Shown in pieces: positions 22,632-34,892 of a DNA stretch of 64,000 bases. Within the stretch, counting starts at the first letter, position 1, and each line of letters starts with the position of its first letter. The notes below the pieces were generated by a model. It ran no database searches. It saw only the letters and a list, made by a program, of their open reading frames with translations, and was not told where the DNA came from. Origin of the DNA: Phellopilus nigrolimitatus (lineage: Eukaryota; Basidiomycota; Agaricomycetes; Hymenochaetales; Hymenochaetaceae); contig JAJOHG010000085.1 in the NCBI GenBank assembly GCA_021029095.1, positions 50,031-114,030 of the forward strand, given 5' to 3'. A program made the position numbers and the translations under genes.

Positions 22632-25187
22632 TCATGATGATGGGGACCCCTGTCTTCCAAGAAGGTAAGAAATCGTGTTGAAGGCTGACCATGGAACAAA
22701 CTCTACATAATGTTCATCAGCAACGTTTTCGAAGAGGCAATGAAGATCTTATACGTACGCGGCGTCATGTGTCCGCTGAAGTAGAATTCGACGTCTTAGA
22801 AATAGAAGTAAATCGTGAGATCAATCATGTACAGAAAAATTGAAACATACAGGTGAGGCCGCGCTCGGTGTGCTCGTTTCCTAGCACTCCCATATTGCTC
22901 ACAGTAAATGACTCAGGTTCGATCGGTGTCTGGAAGCCCTGTGCACCATTCCAGGTCATGTTCCTTTGGTCAAAGAAAAACAATCAGTTACAAAGATAAA
23001 CTCAATCGAAATACAGTCACTCACTGGATAGCAATACGAGTTCCCTCAGCGACGAGGATGAAGTCCTGTCCAGCCTTGTCTCGTTATCTAAATCAAAAAG
23101 ATAATATCCACACTTACCGCAAGGCCGTGGGTGATTACGGTGCGCACTGACTTCTCAATGACGTTGGGAAGTACACTCAGGGTGGACGGAATTGACTGGT
23201 CGTTGATCGGTCTGCCGGTGGTAGTATTTACGTAGACATTGGTGTTTGTGCACGAGGTCCACTCGATGTGCGGAGCATGGATTGCATCTTGAACCTAGAC
23301 CAAAGTCTTTCATAAGTAGATGAGATAACGCAAGTGTCTGTCGTACATCAGTCCTAGAGAGGGAATTAGTCTGATGACTTCAATATCATGTGTCCGTTGA
23401 CTCACCTATTGAAATAAATGAATTCTTGAGTGGACTGAGGAAATCCGAGTACACTCCCTACGACACGATTATATCACCACAGCCAGTTAGAAATCCTGCA
23501 GAAGTACACTTACAAGGAGACGGCCATGTATCAGAAACCCGATAGACGTCGAAGACGGGGTTCAGACTAAGACGCCCATATTTTAACATACCTAGTTTTG
23601 CACAGATGAAGTAAACCTATGACGTACAATTGGATTTCACTCTGGACCAGATCATGTATCTGACATGAAGACACCGCAGAGAACGTCCCTTCCGTTCCAT
23701 TCGGCAAGGGAAGTAGACCAGCCGGCGGATAGGTCACGGATTCGTCTAGGTAATCGGTATAGCCACATGCGTCTGAGATGTTCTGCAGATGCGCCATAAA
23801 AGAACTATTAAAAGGGAATAAATTTCGGTTTGCCTATGCGGATGCAAATGTTAGTCATGGTTAGCATTTTTTGTCATAGAACAAAACACCTGAACGAAAC
23901 GTAGTGCAGGAATGTCCTGTTGTACTACAAAATAGGTTAAAGTTGGATCGGAAATCCAGATTCCTTTCAGATTCAAGTCAAGCCCGGGATGCTCATATAT
24001 CCAATTCGCGATGTATGGAACATCTATTGATATGAACGTCAGTGCTTACCGTCCTGATATGTACAAGCCTCCACTATACCAGGAGAACTCACAATATCCA
24101 GCATACTAGAATCGAGAGTCAGACCCGGATAGAGGAAAATCGTCAGAGGAACTCACGCTTTCTCCGGTCACATAAAAGTCTTTACCCTTAAGCTCGCCGA
24201 AGACTTCCAAAAACTGCCCGAGGAAGCCCATGACCTGCTCAGCAAGCTCGTCGTCATTTTCGATACTTGGTTCTCCTTGGCTGAATCCCGTCTTTTTTCG
24301 AAAAGGCCGTTAGTTGTATAATAGCGGATCTGGGCTTATATGTAAAACAGAACTTACTCCAACAGGCTGCTCGACCCAGAGGATATGCGATAGGTTGGTC
24401 CACGAAAACATATTTCTTGAACTTGCGTCAGTTAGAATATTTTACAAGACTAATACACAGCTCACGGAGTCGGCTTAGACTGTCCCCAAGACCACGCTAT
24501 ATTCAAGGAATATCAATTTCTGCAAATGTTCAAGAGACGGCCGGAATTTATACACACATATTGGTCCATTCTCTTGCAAGAAACCTTCCAGCGACGAACA
24601 TCCTGGTCCACCTGTAAATTTGTCTTATAACGAACGACCTTTGCTCGCAAGACGACCGGGAGTTACCATTAGTCCAAAAAACTAGCTCATCGCCATTTGA
24701 CGCATTATTTGTTGGCCAGAACCTTCATGCACACTCAGATCAACTACCAGAGATATCTTTAGAAATGTAATCTCACCAGAAAAACAGCTTGCGAGTCTCA
24801 TTCGGCGCACCAGAGATGGGCATCAGCCCAGACCATGATGGCCCTGCATCAAAGTTCACTGGACATAGATTAGTTCCCAATAACAAGTAAAGTAAGTACC
24901 GCAAATCGAATACCTTCTGGAATGGTTGTGCCGTCGACGAAAAACTGCTGTGCAGCAGGATTACTAAATGTAATGGTTGGAGCGGAAGCAGAGGTTGTCC
25001 TCTTTACTGGTTGGGAGTTTGGGAGCACATCAGGACCTAGGAAGTCACGCATGCGAGCAAGACCTTCCCGCTGGATGTTGACTGACTTGTCGATTCCGCT
25101 GATAGAGCTTCCGCCGGCCTGTCCTGTGACAAGCAAAGACACCGGCAGCAGCAGCAGAACATGCTGGAGAATGTTGGGCATCTTCAT
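22632..25187 (-). CDS. Secreted serine carboxypeptidase (S10), gene A
   Basis: A multi-exon gene starts at the ATG at 25187 with a signal peptide (LLLLPVSLLVTG) and ends at TGA 22632. Exon 1 is 25187-24914, exon 2 starts at 24858. Family landmarks appear in order: DAGPSWSGLMPISG, FWTNGGPGCSS (oxyanion region), SWTNLSHILWVEQPVGTGFS, the catalytic Ser in GESYAGYYVPYIA (the codons are joined over an intron beside 24157), an Asp in the AAGQDFILVAEGTRIA segment, and the catalytic His in FSGHMTPQF. The end is LLGRQGSPSS. S10 enzymes remove C-terminal residues at acid pH in the vacuole or outside the cell; the leader suggests secretion. Several N-glycosylation sites (NGT, NMT) are visible. No lesion was found, but the many short middle exons were only partly mapped. 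Confidence 0.87.
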
Positions 25188-25239
25188 TGGAAGAGATTCC
25201 GGACTCGACTAGCTCGGTATGCCGTCCCAAAGGACAGAA

Positions 25240-25245
25240 TATATA
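25240..25245 (-). promoter_or_regulatory. TATA box of carboxypeptidase gene A
   Basis: TATATA on the minus strand lies about 53-58 bases upstream of the ATG at 25187. Confidence 0.5.
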
Positions 25246-25965
25246 CTTGCGCTCTGGATGATACAAAGTATATTTTTAAAACTCTTCCGGATCATATGAA
25301 TTAGTTAAACGATCGCTAGAACAGACTTCTCGAAAACAGAGCATGCGGCTTTAGGTAAAATGAGTCGAAACACCACGAGACTCATCACAGCAGGTCCAAT
25401 CATTTATTTATACAGCGAAGAAGATGAACAGCAGCCGGGGCGGCGTGAGATACAAGCGAGTAGTCGGGTGGTTCTTGTTTTCTAGTCACGATCAAATAAT
25501 TGCCATTTGCGACGAAGCTGAGCAAGAGAGAGAAGCATCAAAGATTGTCGAGAGCATCTCCTGTGTAGTGGCTGGACCTTTGAGCGCTAGGCCAGTCTGA
25601 TCGTCGATACTCACTTTTCTCTCACGTCGAATTCTTGGCGCTGGACTTTGCTCAGTAATTCCGTGTAGGCAAAAGTCCTCCATTCGATTCCATCCGAATG
25701 GACGAGCGCCAGCAGGACTCACATTTCCGAAAGCTTCTGAAGCACATGATGAATATTGACCGCCTGTATCGCAAAAACCTCCTCGCCTTCGCGAAGGATA
25801 CGAGAAACACTTGAAATATGCTTCTTCGAAACATTTCATGACTTCTGAGCCCCTGTTGTTGTGACTTGACCGGGCCGGGAGAACAATACACGAACATCGA
25901 TACACGACAATCGAAGTTCGGAGTTAAGCAATGACGTCTATACATACAGTTCGGACCAGGTCTCC
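25246..25965 (-). other. Intergenic region with a doubtful small frame
   Basis: A minus frame covers 25905-25492 (137 codons) and includes a GTGAGT...ACAG stretch of 54 bases that could be an open intron. Its product (PAGARPFGWNRMEDF) has no recognisable domain or signal peptide. It may be the 3' untranslated part of carboxypeptidase B or a small unknown gene. Confidence 0.3.
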
Positions 25966-28247
25966 TCAGACGGAGTGTAACTGCTCTCCTCTCATAATCT
26001 GGGAAAAGATTTCGAACGCCGCTTGCGGCTGGAATGCAGGCTGAAAACAAGAAAACGGTAAGAAAAACAGTTTATCGTCTGGCCAAACGAAGTTTTCGTA
26101 CCACTTCGTGTCCTGCCTGATAGACTCGACTAAATAAATATGTAAAACGATAAGTAACGTAATCCGTGTATCATGTAGAGAAACGAGAGTGAAGCCACGT
26201 ACGCAAAAGTGAAGTTGTCGACGTTCTGGACGGCAGCGACCGGGGCTCCTTCAATCGTCATGTTTGTAAAGGGTGTGTTATGGAGTGTCTCGTTACCGTA
26301 CCAGTCCATTGCGAGGACAGTGGCATGACCTCCGAGCCAGTTACAGCTGATAGGTAGAAGAGAAAGCAAGCAGAAGCGGTAAGTCGCTTGGTATGGGATC
26401 TAGCGAGATACTGTGTGCTCACTTGATATCTGCATCGCCAGCCTGAGACACGCTAAGATTAAAAGTGGTGGAAGGAAGTGATATGTACGCTTACCCAGAT
26501 AAGTATCTTTAGCCTTGAGTTTGCCAGTTCGGACAACTGAGGCAACCATGTTCGTGCATCCTATAGATCACAAAGTGGCTTTTCCTGTGAGCATATGATT
26601 CTTCCGCGGAGTCAATAAAGAGAATCACACACATCACCAGTCGCAGCGAACAGTTCATATGGCGCGTCGGGACACTCCCCGTAGGTAGTTTCCGCGCCGA
26701 TCAACGCCTTCACGGTATCGTTTGCGAGGAGTTGAAGGTAGTATTCTGGTGGGAACAGAGCGGATGAATTCTGCCGCAGGTCGTAGGAGTCACGATCACC
26801 GACAGCAAGGGTGAAGACATTATTCGCCTAGACGGACGTCGTCATAAAATTTAGTATTGTTACTTGCATGAAAGAAAATATCCGGAGCAATACTCACACA
26901 GAAATTATCCGCCGTCGAGCATACATCATCGCTTAACGTACTGTTTCCCGGGCCGTTCTTTCCGGCCGCATCCGCCTCAGAGGCAGCGTAACACGCGAGC
27001 TCCTGGTCCTTGCATCCGCCTTCACCATAGAACACCTGGTTGAGCTCTGCGATGACTTTATCCGACTGCAGCTGGCCGTATCCCGGGGCGTTCGTCGCGA
27101 AGTCCACGTATGACCCGTACTGCAGGAGCGGGTCATACCAACCACTTTACCACGGGCACGCTAAAGTCAGGCGTCACGAAGAAAAGAGACTGAAGAAGGG
27201 CTGACTTGTTGATAAGCAGGGCGCTGACGATGATAGGCTCCCCGATGAGCTTTCCCTCTGCAATGAGCGCGTTCTGCTGGTCAAAGTAGGTGACGAAGCT
27301 CGGGCCGTAGTGTCCCCCATAGCTTTCTGTCCCGAAAATAAACCTATTGTAGACCAAGACAGTCGCAATGCGTCAGCGTAAGTGAGTCAGAAACGTCGGA
27401 GGAGGGCAGAGAGGCACGTACTCGCGAGACTTGAACTTGCTGAATTCCCCACTCTCGAAAAGGATCTGGATTGCTTTCCAGACGAAGGGCGCTGCTGCCT
27501 GCGTGCTGTTCACAGTGTCCGTGCCAAAGGAGAAGCCCGTGCCGATCGGTTGGTCAATATATATCACTATATAGGATTTCAGCCGGCTTTGAATAGGCGA
27601 GCAAGTGTAACGAATGACGTACTATTGCTAACGTTATTCCAGCTTCCCAACTGGTTAGTTAAAGATGAAGATCGGGAATGTTGAAGTGGAATAATACCTA
27701 TATGGATTAAGCACTGTGGTTTGTCCGTCAGCCAGAACATGGCAGGGACCGTTTTCTTTCACGCTATTCAGTATCAGTTTTTGAAGGCATAATGCAGGGA
27801 AAGCAACCTTGAAAAAGTCCGATCATGGATGAACATCCGGGGCCTCCGTTAAGCCTTTAGTCCCATCATCAAAACATCAAAAACCCTAGAAAACATAAGC
27901 AGGAGAAGAGAGCTCACCACAGAGTGAGAGGAGCTGTCTCGGGGTTATGTCTTGCCTCGAAAAACCAGAACCACTGCGTCCCATTAATTTGTTCAGTCTT
28001 TGAGACAGATAGGATTCGTCTCAAATTCACGTACCGTCGACATATTTACACCGGTGTCGATGTAGCCAGACAGTTGCTGAACGCCAGGCGTCGTCTCGCA
28101 TACTCCAGAGTCACGCACGAAACGCAATTTCGAGTCTGTCTGAAGCCGTGATTGGAACACTGCGGTCGACCTCGAGAGCAAGGGCGTGGCATTGGCAAGG
28201 GACGCGCCAAGCACCGCGACGTAGAGGAAGTTGAGTAGACTGAACAT
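25966..28247 (-). CDS. Secreted serine carboxypeptidase (S10), gene B
   Basis: A multi-exon gene from the ATG at 28247 to TGA at 25966. The signal peptide is hydrophobic (LYVAVLGASLANA). It is followed by QLSGYIDTGVNMS, WFWFFEARHNPETAPLTLW, LNGGPGCSS, MIYIDQPIGTGFSFG, the catalytic Ser in GTESYGGHYGPSF, NGWYDPLLQYGSYVDFATNA, the catalytic Asp in AGDADINCNW (rebuilt across an intron near 26340-26430), and the catalytic His in AGHEVPAFQPQ (an intron follows). All three catalytic residues are present. Cys-rich loops (GGCKDQELACY, DDVCSTADNFC) suggest disulphides. It belongs to a different S10 subgroup from gene A, so the pair is not a recent tandem duplication. Same orientation as gene A, with about 780 bp between them. 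Confidence 0.88.
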
Positions 28248-28314
28248 AGCTATCCCGAGTCAACGTCGTCGAGGTGACACCCAGCTCAGAGACTTCGAAA
28301 AAAGACGCGCCGGA

Positions 28315-28322
28315 CTTTTATA
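28315..28322 (-). promoter_or_regulatory. TATA box of carboxypeptidase gene B
   Basis: TATAAAAG on the minus strand lies about 68-75 bases upstream of the ATG at 28247. Confidence 0.55.
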
Positions 28323-29948
28323 CGTATCGTTCGCTTCTCTCGGCTGTGCCATTCGCGCGGACCTGTAGTCACCGGGCGATAAGCCGACAAATCGGGCTAC
28401 TTCATGTCCTGTAGTTCGCGGCGCGCCCGCACGTTTCATCGACCCAATGGAGCGCGTAAGATTGCGTGAGACATGGTGCCGCGACGACCAGGTTATTTTC
28501 TATCCTCGGGCATCGATGGATCAGAGAAAGTTAGGGAACGGAAGCTGGGTTATGTCAGGACTCTGGAAAACCGAGCGTCCATGTGGACAGAAGCATCTAG
28601 TAGGTTTTCGCACGATCACTTAGTCACGATAAAGCTAGTCTACGGCTAATACAACCGCGGATAACCCTATACTACCATATATGTACATATATTGGTCACT
28701 ATTTAAGCTTGGAATTGAATTTTTGTTACACATTCTAAGCACATTTTCACGACTTTCGAAACACTGTTGATACCGACCTTCAATCGACCACTCGAAAGCC
28801 GCATTGTGGATAACCACCCGTTGATAACCCCGAAAAAGGTTAACCATGGTAGTATATGTGCCGTATCACTTCTGCTCCGTAGATCTTAGCGCACCGTCGC
28901 TCAGGCTGCATCCCGCTTGTTTTCAGTGTTTACGACAATTCTGACTTTACAGGACTGGAACGGAATGAGAAATCCAGTTTGAGTCAGCTTTCCGAACTTA
29001 TCATGACTGAAGTCCCAACCCAACTGGGGGAAGCGTCAATGATACTAGCTCAGAAACTGTCTTGTTGAGGATATGAGGAACGATGTGGACTCGAGTCACT
29101 CGACCATATTTGCATCCGTCCATCAATCAACATTCCTCCCCCATTATGGTGATAGAGGCTGCGATTATGTAAAGGGTCGACTTCATGGTTTGTGCGAACG
29201 TCATCTATTATGCATTTTTTATCTTTTATCACTTCTACAGCATTCAAATAGAATAGGAGCCAGCTTGAAGCTTGCATGACAAAGGATACCAAAAGGATCT
29301 GGATACTCTGAAGAGCGATCGAGATGCGTACATAAACGATCCTGCCGCCTGTCGTCCGCTTTAATCGGCCGATTTATAGCGTACGAAAAGCTATTGGTGC
29401 TCTCATTCAGGTTTCAAGCTCATATATCAGCATTCTTTTGCACAGGGCCGAGGGTAGACCACGATTATGGGCGAACGGTTGGCTCACTACAAGTGCAGTT
29501 CTTACAAGTTGATAGCGAAACAAATAACTGATTGTGTCTTCAAGGACCACTATGGAATTCATCGACAGTCGATGGTATTGGTTTTGAAGCCTCCGTACAC
29601 GTGCGATACCAAAGATATACTGTTTTCGATCTTGTGCATCGCGGTATGCGGCGCCCGCACTCTGGCTGCGGAGTCTGGCATTAGGCGGGAAGTCGTCTGA
29701 GCCGTCTCTCGGCATAGTACGGCGTGTTCCATCGGCTATAATTGAAGGAATGTGCTATTAATCTACTCGTCGTCGTGACAAAGGTTCTCCGATACGCGTA
29801 AGACCATGACTGATCCCCGAGCCAATACCCCCAGCACAAACGAGCACATAAGAAAGTCAGCCCTTGTCTGCAGTCTTTCTTGTCCCTAGGAAGAGTCTCT
29901 GGATCCCTGGTGTGATATCGCGCCTGATAAAGGCTTACATCTAGCAAC
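28323..29948. other. Intergenic, no gene recognised
   Basis: Only short unrelated frames occur on both strands, such as a minus frame at 29715-29407 and another at 29950-29681. None carries a known motif or a credible set of exons. Confidence 0.5.
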
Positions 29949-31556
29949 ATGGGTACTACTACGTTCCCGGCGTTCGGTTTTCCAGATATTTCACTCCGTG
30001 ATGCACTTATAACCGACGTTGCTTGCGCTTTGGCGAGTATTATCGATCTTTCATCGTATGAACAGGATCATCAATCATTAATCTCATAATTACAGCTCGT
30101 ACATGCAATATACAAGCGATACGAACTCGACACTCGTCATGTCTTTGCCAACTCCGTCCTACTTGTTTTTGCTCCTGCTGTCCCTGCGCTTTTCTTTACC
30201 AGTCACTTCCCGGAATCTGTTTCCCTTACACTCTCGGGCGCATTCATCTTGTTTTACTTTGCATTGGCTACGAGCATAGTTATCTATCGTCTCTCTCCAT
30301 GGCACCCACTCGCACAATACCAGGGCCCGTTGCTTGTGAAAATCTCAAAGTTTTGGGCTTTATGGATGATGGCAAAAGGGAAGAATCATATTTATCACAA
30401 GGAGCTCCATGATCAATATGGACAGTATGTCCGTGTTGGTGAGTTGACGTGCTTCATCTTTCCAGCTCGATGTTAATAAAAAACAAATCTGAAACTTCTA
30501 GGTCCGAATGAGCTTTCGATAGTAGATGCCAATGCAATCTCATACATCCTAGGAGCGGACGGCATGCCGAAAGGACCAAGTGGGTAACATATGCTCACCA
30601 CAGTTCCGAATTGTTTTTATACTGGTACAAATGCGTTCAAAGAACGGGTCTTTATCGAAGGACCTGTTTTCCTATCTCATAAGCATCATCTTCCTGGAAA
30701 TTGTTCCGAATAAAGTGTGTGTTGGTATGCTTATATCTGGGTCTGCAGATTGATGAAACCGGTGTCGAGAAGATGCCACCCACGGAAGAAGAGATCATCT
30801 CAAATGGCCAGCTCGCTGTTGTCGCTGGCTCCGATACGACCTCTTCAACACTTGGGGGGATCTTTTACTATCTACTTAGAAATCCGAACGACTATCGGCG
30901 ACTCCAGAAAGAAGTAGACAACGTCTTTCCGCCTGGTGAGGGCGATCCATTCGACTCCACGAAGCTCATGAAGATGCAATTTCTTAACGCGATTATGTGA
31001 AACTACTGTTTATGCTTGGCCCACTAGAACCTTACTGATAAATAACATTAAAGTAACGAAACCCCCTGCGTCTCCAGCCGGCGGTTGCCACCTTATTACA
31101 GCGCGCTCCTGAAGCCGGAAGTGGAGGGAAATGGGTTGGAAACAGGTTCGAAATAAGACAGTTTAGAGCGCCCATTTTATTTATATATATGACGTTCACA
31201 GATTTATACCTGAGGGTACAGCCGTTGTTATTCCACCATACGCTCTTCACCGCGACTCACGCTACTTCCGCCCCTCGCCTGGTACATTCTGGCCGGAGCG
31301 CTGGTTTCGCTCGAGCGCTCCGAGGGACCCGAAAGTGATCACGGACACGGCGGCGTTCATTCCCTTCTCGTATAGCCCAGCTAACTGTGCAGGGCGCAGC
31401 CTCGCGCTTACAGAGTTGCGCATGGTTGTCGCCTTAATTATTCAGCGCTACGAAATTCGGTTCGCTGATGGTTATGACCCGCATGAATGGGAGACAAAGT
31501 TGGAAGATTGGTTTACAATGAAACAATGGAAAATGGAAAATTGCCCGTTGTGTTGA
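29949..31556 (+). pseudogene. Cytochrome P450, internally deleted and frameshifted
   Basis: The left part encodes a membrane anchor and P450 N-terminus (LSPWHPLAQYQGPLLVKISK, YVRVGPNELSIVDANAISYI). Directly after GMPKGP, where a P450 should continue for about 200 residues, the sequence jumps within about 130 bases to the region before the I-helix (IDETGVEK, then VVAGSDTTSSTLGGIFYYL). The ExxR block is frame-broken: NET is followed by two extra C bases at about 31061-31066 before LRLQP. The C-terminus has RFIPEGTAVVIPPYALHRD and FWPERWF, and a heme loop FSYSPANCAG in which the usual Gly is Ser. The frame between the first exon and the second also does not join cleanly. P450s are ER-bound heme monooxygenases; this one cannot make a full enzyme. 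Confidence 0.82.
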
Positions 31557-32580
31557 CGTCGAGAATTTGAAGTAGAGAAACTGAGCTTGTGTCATTAAAT
31601 GTGTTTTTAACGTACATACATATATTATGTATACTAACGAAAGTGTTTCCTTTATACAGAAAATGTTCTGCACGAATTTCGGAAAGGTCTTAAACGGAAG
31701 TGCTGTAATAAATTAGACCTTTTCTGGGACCGCGAGATATCTTAACCCTTCCTAAATTTAAAAGAACTACTTATGACACAGCCACTTCTTCTTTCGGACA
31801 TTACAGGTGGGTGTAGAAAGTCTATGGCCCCCCTGAATAAGGAAGGTGGTTCCTGCCCGTGCTGTTACGACACGTATTTCATTTTGCCTTACTAGACCTT
31901 ATCTAATTTTGTAAGAAAAGTGGTGAGATATAACTGCTAGTATCAGGAGTTCAAGTGCCGGAAAGAGGAAAGGAAGAGGAGAGAGGAAGCGAGCATACAT
32001 GTAAAGGCTCGCAGCATCTTAATCAGTTCCCACCCGCCCGCGCGCCCGGGGGGCACTTGTGGTTGGTCACGTGATAGTTTTTTGGGAGCTACGCCGATAA
32101 GTGGGAATTTCGCTCCCGATTACCCGTACTCTGGAACAAAACCACTTGTACAGTACACAGATACACATAGTCTTATACATGTTTGTACATCCAGAATATC
32201 GAATACTCGTCGACAAAATGGATCTATACCTTCGACATTGTCAACAATAAAAGAGCAAATAGTACACGAAACATGAACTCCGAGTCTGTTCATCTTTCGC
32301 ACTGGCAAAATGCTCTCTGACACGCCTGAGAATTATCTTCCCCATCATCAGGACTTGAGGAGAGGGATTTTATTTGTTCGATATGTACTTATTGGGAAAG
32401 GCACGACTATATCCGGTACGTAAGCATGTAAGACGGCCATTCGGCCCTGACTTGGCCCGCTAAGGGCCGCAAAGGCAGCTGCCGAGAGGTGCATTCAAAA
32501 GCCCCATCCCGTCATCGCCGTACGCGACGACGAACGTTCTCAGTCTCGCATTCGTTCCGTCTTGACCACCGACATCCACC
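31557..32580. other. Intergenic, promoter side of hexokinase
   Basis: No gene is seen. A GC-rich CCCGCCCGCGCGCCCGG run near 32033 stands out in otherwise AT-rich DNA. The right end is presumed hexokinase promoter and leader. Confidence 0.5.
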
Positions 32581-34892
32581 ATGCCTGCATCACGTCGCGG
32601 AAGTGGCAGCGTGACGCTGCCATCTGGGCAGACCCTCGCCATACATACCCGTACGCAGGATGAGGAGGACCTCCCGCACGCAACCAAGAAGTACGTCTCA
32701 ATATATTTGACTGCGCATTCAACGTCGGGCTGATGGACAGAGGTGATTGCCAGGACGATGGCGGACCATCTGCGGAAGTATGAGAGCCTGTGAGTTATCC
32801 TTTGTAGATTCGCACATAGGGCGCTCGGCCGCTGAAGCGACATCGACGCTACGTCGCGTGCAGATTCACGCTTACGCCACAGCGTATGCGTATGATCACG
32901 GAAGCGTTTAGTGAGACACTAGACAACGGACTGAAGAAAAATGATCAAATTGTGGTGCGTAACCTCTGGCTGGACTGTGATGCGACAATGCATATACAAG
33001 GGCGGCATTTTAGCCGATGATCCCGACGTACGTTTTCGGTTGGCCAAGTGGCGAGGAGCTTGGGGATTACCTTGCTTTGGATCTCGGTGAGTACTTAACC
33101 TATCGGGCGAATTCTCACACGATATGACATGATCACCAGGCGGAACAAACCTGCGCGTCTGCCTTGTCAGTTTGCAGGGAAACGGGAAGTTCGAAATCAC
33201 GCAGACAAAGTACCGCCTCACCGAAGAACAGAAGCAGGATGAAGGAGAGAAACTCTTCGATTTTTGTGCCGAGTGTCTTCAGACGTTTATCTTGACGAAT
33301 ATGAGCAACGTATCGGAGCCTGGTGAGGGGAGTAAGGGAGGGGAGTCTATCGTAACGGGTGATGGTCTGCTTCAACCTGGACAGGAACTGCCATTAGGAT
33401 TCACGGTGCGGCATAATCTATTTTTGTTGTTACTTGTCAAAGTTGCTTACTTCCGTCCATCGGGAAGTTCTCTTACCCCTGCGAGTGAGTTCCGGGCTAT
33501 CCGCAACGCGTTGATTCTGAGATTGAAAGTATGATAGCCAGGAGCGCATAGACCACGGCAAGCTCATTCGCTGGACCAAAGGCTTTAACTCTACAAACAC
33601 CGAAGGCCGCGACGTTGCGGAGATGTTCCGCGGGTCGATCGAAAAATTTGTATGCTGCTCTATTGTTTGTTTCTATACCTCGATCTCTTCTCAACATGAT
33701 ACTACAGAAACTTCCAATCAGACTCACCGCACTGATCAACGACACGACGGGCACGCTCATCGCATCGCACTATGTGAACCCACGGACGAAGATTGCGGTC
33801 ATCTTTGGCACGGGGTGCAATGCGGCATACATGGAGCGTGTCGGCGATATCGAGAAGATCAGTGGACTAGGTCTCGACGCGGATGCAGAAATGGCAATCA
33901 ACTGCGAATGGGTGCGGCATATTCAAATCGCCGGAAGCTCAGGCAGCTATACTGACAATGAGCGACGGGCAGGGCGCGTTCGACTCGTTCCACCATGAAC
34001 ATCTTCCGCGGACGAAGTACGACCAGATAGTAGATGAGTCCTCGAATAAGCCTGAAGAGCAGGCTTTTGAAGTGTGTTTTTCGAACGCTTTACTCATGAT
34101 ATCGCATTTTCTGAATTATTTTCTGTTGTATAGAAACTCATCTCTGGTCGCTATTTGGGTGAAATTCTGCGTCTTGTAATCTGCGAACTCATCGACGAAG
34201 GTGTGCTCTTTCTCGGACAGAACACCTATAAGCTCGAGAAGCCCTACTGCTTTGATACTGCGTTTCTGTCGCTCATGGAAAGGTAAATCGTCATATTTTC
34301 TTTCTCGATTACTCAAGTGACATCATCATTCGTATAGCGACCCGACAGACGAGCTCCTCATGGTGATCGGCATCTTCACTCACTTCTTCGCTCTCGAGAC
34401 GACACTAGCGGAGCGGCAGTTCTTCCGTGCTCTTGCTCGCCTCGTTGGACGGCGCGCAGCACGTCTGAGTGCTTGCGGCATTGCTGCGATCGTCACGAAA
34501 ATGGGGTACCTCGACGACGGGTGCTCGGTCGGAGCTGACGGATCGCTGTACAATGTGAATTGCTTATCTTGCTTTAGACACTGAGATTTTATACTGATGA
34601 AGATATAGAAATACCCGGGGTTCGCAGACAGAGTGCATGAGGGCTTAGTAGATATCTTCGGTGACAAGGGCCGGTGCGTATAATGAATTTAGTTCAGATT
34701 CAAATCTAATTAACCGCTTCCTAACCAGCAACATTGTAACTCACCACGCTGAGGACGGGAGCGGTGTGGGCAGTGCTATCATCGCGGGTATGTGCATTCA
34801 TTTGTTATAGATAGTAAACCGACTTGACTAATCATCAATCTTTAGCCATGACGAAGATGAGGAAGGATGCTGGTGTTTACACCCACGTCTGA
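32581..34892 (+). CDS. HXK: Hexokinase
   Basis: Fourteen-exon model with every phase consistent, 514 residues: 32581-32690, 32754-32789, 32864-32954, 33014-33086, 33140-33405, 33468-33484, 33538-33649, 33708-33911, 33973-34071, 34134-34282, 34338-34554, 34609-34673, 34729-34787, 34846-34892. It phosphorylates glucose and other hexoses with ATP in the cytosol, the entry step of glycolysis. Landmarks: FGWPSG, the phosphate-1 loop LALDLGGTNLRVCLV, the sugar site LGFTFSYPC (partly on a 17-base exon) and RWTKGF, catalytic NDTTGTLIASHY, IFGTGCNAAYME, INCEWGAFD, TKYDQIVDE, and the C-terminal adenine-side HHAEDGSGVGSAIIA. Length is usual for fungal hexokinases. The first 30 residues are Ser/Gly/Thr-rich. 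No lesion is seen. One copy only in the window. Confidence 0.95.

Noticed and set aside
30701..31000. The P450 as a functional gene
   Set aside because: The internal gap of about 200 residues and the two extra bases in the ExxR block cannot be removed by plausible splicing.
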